DNA of 64,000 bases from Schaalia dentiphila ATCC 17982 (GTDB taxonomy: Bacteria > Actinomycetota > Actinomycetes > Actinomycetales > Actinomycetaceae). Position 1 is the stretch's first letter. Every line of letters starts with the position of its first letter. The notes under the pieces are model-generated. The model was not told the origin of the DNA, did not search any database, and was given only the letters and a program-made list of their open reading frames with translations. The stretch is taken from contig NZ_DS264586.1 of NCBI RefSeq assembly GCF_000154225.1, positions 1,084,527 to 1,148,526 on the forward strand, written 5' to 3'. Shown here one piece after another: positions 58,844 to 64,000 of this stretch. Made by a program: the position numbers and the translations under genes.

Positions 58844-58873
58844 GCACTCACCGTAACCCGACCCGCCCTCATC

Positions 58874-58963
58874 TGCGGGTCCCGCGCGCGGGTGGGCGCC
58901 GTTCTTCGAACCGGCCCAGGTCATTGCACGGGCTTGCGGTTCCCGCGCGCGGGCGGGCGCCGT
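58874..58963 (+). repeat. Two 29-bp direct repeats in the radA upstream region
   Basis: Copies at 58874-58902 and 58935-58963 differ at two positions by hand count. Both hold CCCGCGCGCGGG and GGGCGCCGT, so each also contains a short palindrome. They lie 61 bases apart between radA and the second giant gene. Confidence 0.75.
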
Positions 58964-59247
58964 GACTGCGGCGTTGGGAGAGCGGACCCGTGACCCGCAC
59001 CGGCCTCGTTCCCGGAGCGTGATCGCCTAAATGCGCGACTGTGGTCAGGTTCTCGCGCATGAGGAATGGATACGCGCCGCCGCGAGAACCCCGTTCGACA
59101 GGTTGCAGATTCCTCGGTACCTGTTGTTGTCTGCGGGGTTTATCCATAGGGTTGGTCGGTGTGTATCCTTGGGATGGTTGCCCATACCCTCCGCGGATAC
59201 AGACAACGCCCCATACCAGTGCGCACATTGAGACTGAGGAAAGCCAC
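58964..59247 (+). promoter_or_regulatory. Upstream region of the second giant gene
   Basis: No gene is visible. TTGTTG followed 17 bases later by TAGGGT (near 59123-59151) and a later GTGTATCCTT are promoter-like. TTATCCATA at 59140 is one base off a DnaA box but stands alone. A GAGGAAAG ribosome site precedes the ATG at 59248. Confidence 0.3.
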
Positions 59248-62200
59248 ATGAACAAGGCGCGTCGATCGCGAAACACCTGGTCGAAGCGGATACCCGCGCT
59301 CTCCGTCCTATTGGTGTCCGCGATGCTGTGCGTGCTCGCGGTCGTGTATCGGGGTGTCGAGGTCACCCAGGTGAGCGTCGACGACGGCGGCATTTGGGTG
59401 ACGAACCAGGACCGCAAGCTCCTCGGGCACCTCAACTACGACGCCCTCATGCTGGACGGCACGGTCTCGGTGAAGTCCGCGTCCTTCGACATCGGCCAGG
59501 AGGGCGGCGACGTGACCCTGGGTGAGACCGTGAGTCGCACAGTCACCCCGGTGCGTCCGACCTCCTTCTCCCTCGGTCAGTCCGTCACCCTGCCCGATAA
59601 CGCTGTTCAGGTTCAGGGCGGCTCGGTCCTGGCGGTCCTCGACCCCAACGAGGGCCTCCTGTGGGTCGGCAGTGCCAACGAGCCCGCCACCATGTCGCTC
59701 CTGCGTGAGGACGCGGTCGCCAACGACCTGAGCGACGGCATCGTGACGGTGTCGAACTCGGGCACGGTCTTCGCCTATTCTCCCGGTTCCTCCAAGCTCG
59801 TGACCCTGACGAGCGAAGGCCAGGCCTGGCGCGTGAAAACCACTGAGATCAAAGACTTTACTCCCGCCGGGCCCCCGACGATCACCGCGGTCGGCGACAA
59901 GCCGGTCGTCTACGACCAGACCGGCAACAAGCTGGTCCTGCCCGGCGGCAAGGTGCGCGACCTGTCCGAGGAACACGTGAGCGGTGCCGTCCTGCAGGCC
60001 CCCGGCGACGAGGCCGCCTCGGTCCTCCTCGCGACCGGCGACCAGCTGGTGTCCGTGCCCCTGAACGGCAAGGCGATCGAGCGTCAGGAGGCCTCGGAGA
60101 GCGGCCAGAAGGGCACCCCCGCGCCCCCCGTCTTCCACCGTGGCTGCTCCTACGGTGCATGGGCGGGCTCGGGCGCGTTCGTGCGCACCTGCACGGACTC
60201 CACGCGCAACCAGGCGCAGACGGTGTCGAGCCTGGCCGAGGCCTCCTCCGCTGTGTTCCGCACGAACCGCACGCGCATCGTCCTCAACGACGTTTCGACG
60301 GGCACGCTGTGGCTGCCCGACAAGAACATGGTCGTGGTCAGCAATTGGGATCAGACCCCCACCGAGGAGCAGGAGGAAGAGGACACTCCGACCCCCGACC
60401 AGCGTGAGCAGGTCTCCGAGCCGGAGCACAAGGACAAGAACACGCCGCCCGAGGCCGTGGATGACGAGTTCGGCATCCGCCCGGGCCGCTCGACGCTGCT
60501 ACCCGTCCTGGACAACGACTCCGACGACGACGGCGACGTGCTGACGGCGCGCGCGGTCACCAACCCCGAGTTCGGCTCGATCGTGCGCACGAGGGGCGGC
60601 CGCGCCCTCCAGATCACGGACGTCCCCGAGAGCATGACGAGCGGATCGACGTCCTTCACGTACGAGGCCTCGGACGGCCTCGCGGGCGCGACGGCGAACG
60701 TGACGCTGACGATCCACCCGTGGAGCCAGAACGAGGGCCCGCGCCAGCTCAAGCACCCGGTCATCAAGGTGGGTGCGAACGCGCAGGTCGAATACAACCT
60801 CCTGTCGGACTGGATTGACCCGGACGGCGACCAGTTCTACCTGGTGTCGGCGACGGCCCCGGAGGGCATGGCCGTGCAGTTCTCCGAGGACGGCACGGTT
60901 CAGATCCGCGACCTGGGCTCGGGCGCTGGCGTCAAGGCGATCGCCGTGACCCTGTCGGATGGCCACGCCGAGACCACCGGTGAGCTGAAGGTGAGCGTCC
61001 AGGAGGCGGGCAATGTGCCGCCGGTGGCGCGCGCCGACTTCTACGTGGCGCGCGTGGCTGAGCCGCTGACGATCGACCCGATCGCCAACGACACGGATCC
61101 CAACGGCGACGCCCTGTCCCTCGTGGCTGCGGGCACGGCCCCGGCGGGCACCGCGGTCTCCGCTGACCTCTCGCGCGGCACGCTGACGTTCACGGGCTCG
61201 GTGCCGGGATCCTTCCAGTTCACCTACACGGTCTCCGACGGCCCGTCCACGACCGTGGGCGTCATCCGGGTCGACGTGGTCGACGACGACACGAATGCTC
61301 TGCCGATCGCCGAAGACGACCTGGCGGTCCTGCCCAGCGGCGGCGCCTCGCTGATCGCGCCGCTGGCCAACGACACGGATCCGTCCGGCGGAGTGCTTGT
61401 CGTCCAATCGATCGACGTGCCCGCGAACTCGGGCCTCGAGGTTACGCTCATCGAGCGCCACCTGCTGCGCATTACGTCGCCGGGCGGCCTCACTGACGTG
61501 ACGACCTTTACCTACACGGTCTCCAACGGCGCGGGTTCCGCGACCGCCCAGGTCAGCGTCATCCCGACGAACGCGCAGAGTGAGGAGACTCCGCCCCAGG
61601 TCACGGCCGACACCGCGAAGGTGCGCGCCGACGACATCGGCTCAGTGAGCGTCCTGTCGAACGACCGCTCGCCGATCGGCCTGTCGCTGAGCCTGGACCC
61701 GGAGGTGGAGGTCCTGTCGGGCGCCGAGCTGGGCACGGTCTTCGTGACCGGTAACCAGGTGCGCCTGGCCGCCGGCTCCGAAGCCGGCGTGGTGCGCGTG
61801 GCGTATACGGCCATCGACTCGGTGGGTAACCGCGCGACGACAACCGTCACGTTTGAGGTCATCGCTTCCTCCGCGGCTAACAGTGCTCCCGTGCCCAAGG
61901 CGCTGAGCGCGTGGGCCGTGCAGGGCCAGATGACGCGCGTCCCGGTGCCGCTGACGGGCATCGACCCCGACGGCGACTCGGTCGCCCTGGTGGGCATCGA
62001 CCAGCCGCCGGCCAAGGGCAGCGTCGTGCTGGGCACGGAGTGGCTGGAATACACGCCCTCCGACGATGCGACCGGCACGGACACCTTCTCCTACATCGTC
62101 GAGGACCGCCTCGGCGTGCAGGGACGCGCCCGCGTGCGCGTCGGCATCGCCCCTCCCGGCTCGCAGAACCACAACCCGACGGCCGTTCCCGACTCGGTGA

Positions 62201-64000
62201 CGGTGCGTCCGGGGCGCGAGGTGAGCATCAACGTCCTGAACAACGACGTGGACGCGGACGGCGACACCCTGTACATGGACACGGATCCGGCGACCGTGTC
62301 GGTGTCGGATCCGACCGCGACCGTGACGGTGGCCGAGGACCTGGTGACGGTCAAGGCGCCCGCCACGAACGGCGTGTTCGTCGTGGCCTACCAGATCGAG
62401 GACGGCCGAGGTGGCCGCGCCCAGGGACAGCTGACCGTGACGGTGGACGCTGAGGCGCCGCTGCGCGCGCCGATCGCCCGCGACGACGTCGTGCCGGTCT
62501 CCGATCTGCCCTCGGACTCTAAGCCCGTCAGCGTTGCCGTCCTCGTCAACGACGAGGACCCGGACGGTACCACGGCCGCGCTGACGGTGTCCTCGGACGC
62601 CTCGGGCGTGAGTGTGTCGGGGCAGAACCTGTCGATTTCTACGGACGCCCGCCGTCGCCTCGTCGTGTACACGGTGACGGACCCCGATGGCCTGAGCGCG
62701 AGCGCGGTCGTGACCGTTCCTGGCACCGACCTGCTGGCTCCGCGCCTGGACACGACGCGCGTCCCGGTGGCGATGCGCGCGGGCTCCACGCTCACCCTCG
62801 ACATGCACGACTACGTGCTGGTGCGCGACAACTCGCGCTCCCCGATCATCACGGACGCCTCCTCCGTGAAGTTCAGCGGAGGCCTGGACTCGGCCTCGCT
62901 CCAGGACTCCACGCACATCACGCTGAGCGCGCCCGACACGGCCTCGGGCAAGGCCTCGGTGTCCTTCACGGTGCGTGACGGTGCCTCGGACGACGCCTCC
63001 GCGCTGTCCTCGACCCTGACGATCCCGATCACGATCCAGCCGGCCAGGAACCTGCCGCCGCGCCTGACCCCGACCCCGATCCTCGTGGGCCAGGGCGAGA
63101 CCGTGACGGTCGACCTCACGCAGATGGTAGACGATCCGGACGACCAGGCGAAGGGATCCTTCGAGTACCGCGTGGTGAAGGCCCCCGGCGGCGTGGACGT
63201 GTCCCTGGACGGCCACAACCTGACCGTGTCCGGCAAGAAGGACCAGCCCAAGGGCCCGGTCGGCGCGATCACTGTCAGCGTCGATGACGGCTCGGGCGCG
63301 GTCAACGCCGACATTCCGGTGACGATCGTGAAGTCCTCCAAGCCCCTCGTGACGACCACGGAGGCTCGCATCAAGGCGAAGGCCGGCCAGACGGTGGACG
63401 TGAACCTGTCGGAGTACACGACGAACCCGTTCCCGGATCCGCTCGTGGTCCTGGATGCGTCGGTGCACGTGGGCCAGGGAACCGCCTCGGGTAACGGCAA
63501 CGTCCTGTCGGTGACCCCCAAGGCGGGCTTCCACGGCAACATGACCATCGTGTACCGCGTCATGGACGCGACGAACGACCCGGATCGCGTGGTCCAGGGC
63601 CGCGTTGTCGTCCAGGTTCTGGATCGCCCTGAACCGCCGCAAAACGTGAAGGCGACCGCGATGGGGTCGAAGACCGCCTTCGTGCAGTTCGATGAGCCCC
63701 CCGCAAACGGGGGCACGATTTCTGGCTACAAGGTGACGGACCTGTTCGATGGGCAGACCTACAACACCACCAAGCCGGGTATGCAGATCAAGGGCCTGGA
63801 GAATGGTAAGAATCACCGCTTCACGGTCGTCGCGACGAACGAGGCCGGTGACTCCGATCCGTCCGAGCCATCCGCCGAGGTGAACATCGATGTTGCGCCC
63901 GAGCAGATGGCGGCACCCACGGTCGTGGGTACGGATAGTGCCCTCGAGGTCTCGTGGGTGGAGCCGCACAACGAGGGATCGCGGATCCTGTCGTACACGG
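59248..64000 (+). CDS. Second giant Ig-like/fibronectin surface protein (3' end outside window)
   Basis: The frame is open to the right edge; 1584 residues are visible. ATG 59248 follows GAGGAAAG. A basic N-terminus and one membrane segment (about 14-35) make it a type II membrane protein. A beta-rich head follows (about 40-390), then Ig-like modules in the same order as in the first giant protein (NDSDDDGD, NDTDPNGD, GIDPDGDS, NDVDADGD), then fibronectin type III modules from about 63630. DNA identity is high in places, for example around GAGGCCGT(C/G)GA(C/T)GACGAGTT. It is a full paralogue, perhaps the head of a second kinase cluster beyond the window. Confidence 0.92.
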   Translation, partial: MNKARRSRNTWSKRIPALSVLLVSAMLCVLAVVYRGVEVTQVSVDDGGIWVTNQDRKLLGHLNYDALMLDGTVSVKSASFDIGQEGGDVTLGETVSRTVTPVRPTSFSLGQSVTLPDNAVQVQGGSVLAVLDPNEGLLWVGSANEPATMSLLREDAVANDLSDGIVTVSNSGTVFAYSPGSSKLVTLTSEGQAWRVKTTEIKDFTPAGPPTITAVGDKPVVYDQTGNKLVLPGGKVRDLSEEHVSGAVLQAPGDEAASVLLATGDQLVSVPLNGKAIERQEASESGQKGTPAPPVFHRGCSYGAWAGSGAFVRTCTDSTRNQAQTVSSLAEASSAVFRTNRTRIVLNDVSTGTLWLPDKNMVVVSNWDQTPTEEQEEEDTPTPDQREQVSEPEHKDKNTPPEAVDDEFGIRPGRSTLLPVLDNDSDDDGDVLTARAVTNPEFGSIVRTRGGRALQITDVPESMTSGSTSFTYEASDGLAGATANVTLTIHPWSQNEGPRQLKHPVIKVGANAQVEYNLLSDWIDPDGDQFYLVSATAPEGMAVQFSEDGTVQIRDLGSGAGVKAIAVTLSDGHAETTGELKVSVQEAGNVPPVARADFYVARVAEPLTIDPIANDTDPNGDALSLVAAGTAPAGTAVSADLSRGTLTFTGSVPGSFQFTYTVSDGPSTTVGVIRVDVVDDDTNALPIAEDDLAVLPSGGASLIAPLANDTDPSGGVLVVQSIDVPANSGLEVTLIERHLLRITSPGGLTDVTTFTYTVSNGAGSATAQVSVIPTNAQSEETPPQVTADTAKVRADDIGSVSVLSNDRSPIGLSLSLDPEVEVLSGAELGTVFVTGNQVRLAAGSEAGVVRVAYTAIDSVGNRATTTVTFEVIASSAANSAPVPKALSAWAVQGQMTRVPVPLTGIDPDGDSVALVGIDQPPAKGSVVLGTEWLEYTPSDDATGTDTFSYIVEDRLGVQGRARVRVGIAPPGSQNHNPTAVPDSVTVRPGREVSINVLNNDVDADGDTLYMDTDPATVSVSDPTATVTVAEDLVTVKAPATNGVFVVAYQIEDGRGGRAQGQLTVTVDAEAPLRAPIARDDVVPVSDLPSDSKPVSVAVLVNDEDPDGTTAALTVSSDASGVSVSGQNLSISTDARRRLVVYTVTDPDGLSASAVVTVPGTDLLAPRLDTTRVPVAMRAGSTLTLDMHDYVLVRDNSRSPIITDASSVKFSGGLDSASLQDSTHITLSAPDTASGKASVSFTVRDGASDDASALSSTLTIPITIQPARNLPPRLTPTPILVGQGETVTVDLTQMVDDPDDQAKGSFEYRVVKAPGGVDVSLDGHNLTVSGKKDQPKGPVGAITVSVDDGSGAVNADIPVTIVKSSKPLVTTTEARIKAKAGQTVDVNLSEYTTNPFPDPLVVLDASVHVGQGTASGNGNVLSVTPKAGFHGNMTIVYRVMDATNDPDRVVQGRVVVQVLDRPEPPQNVKATAMGSKTAFVQFDEPPANGGTISGYKVTDLFDGQTYNTTKPGMQIKGLENGKNHRFTVVATNEAGDSDPSEPSAEVNIDVAPEQMAAPTVVGTDSALEVSWVEPHNEGSRILSYT

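Noticed and set aside
61642..63969. 775-residue minus-strand frame antisense to the second giant gene
   Set aside because: It is rich in Arg, His and Gly and reflects the repeats of the sense protein.

Overview
The window reads as one stretch of a high-GC actinobacterial chromosome. Gene content and order fit the Actinomycetaceae (Actinomyces/Schaalia type): a kinase/phosphatase cluster with a giant Ig-like/fibronectin protein, a dacB-zincin-tilS-hpt-ftsH-folE-folP-folBK-DUF3180 housekeeping block, and a radA-disA pair. The genus call is an inference from family knowledge; no rRNA is present to prove it. I saw no tRNA, rRNA, CRISPR array, phage or intact insertion sequence.

Layout. (1) 3-14416: a giant cell-surface Ig-like/FN3 protein (cut by the left edge), MoxR ATPase, DUF58 protein, transglutaminase-like membrane protein, Ser/Thr kinase, PP2C phosphatase and FHA protein, all co-directional with overlapping or closely spaced ends. 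This is the arrangement called the PFNA cluster in bifidobacteria. (2) 14649-17366: pyruvate phosphate dikinase. (3) 17367-18301: a gene-free region full of short repeats, then a CPBP membrane protease on the minus strand. (4) 19462-28328: a ferrous-iron uptake operon of the p19 type: FTR1 permease with a duplicated ectodomain, P19 lipoprotein, DUF2318 protein, two FtsX-like permeases, ABC ATPase, FMN-binding lipoprotein and ApbE flavin transferase. (5) 28722-30146: a low-GC AbiEi/DUF559-like gene bracketed by two direct copies of a 72-bp element that also lies in region 3. (6) 30263-36211: a large FAD/Fe-S dehydrogenase, then an ESX-like two-gene unit with a DUF1023 hydrolase. (7) 36438-45145: an acidic hypothetical protein, an alpha/beta hydrolase, metY-metX behind a probable cysteine-codon leader, an NlpC/P60 hydrolase behind a probable CRP/GlxR site, a 2H phosphoesterase and ppa. 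(8) 45248-56329: the dacB to folate block and a small membrane protein. (9) 56351-58843: disA and radA. (10) 59248 to the right edge: a second giant Ig-like/FN3 protein, colinear with the first.

How the genes may work together. The PFNA cluster looks like a signalling and surface-structure module: a membrane kinase with an FN3-like ectodomain, a phosphatase and a phosphopeptide reader beside a MoxR/DUF58 pair and a giant surface protein. The second giant gene at the right edge suggests that the module, or at least its structural protein, is duplicated. The iron operon joins the Campylobacter p19-type permease and ABC parts to a covalent-flavin electron carrier.

The least expected signals are a 72-bp/19-bp repeat family that brackets a nuclease-like gene, a seven-codon leader peptide with mutually exclusive hairpins before metY, two proteins that have lost the catalytic residues of their families (transglutaminase and zincin), and an over-represented 12-base word. 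All counts and alignments here were made by eye.
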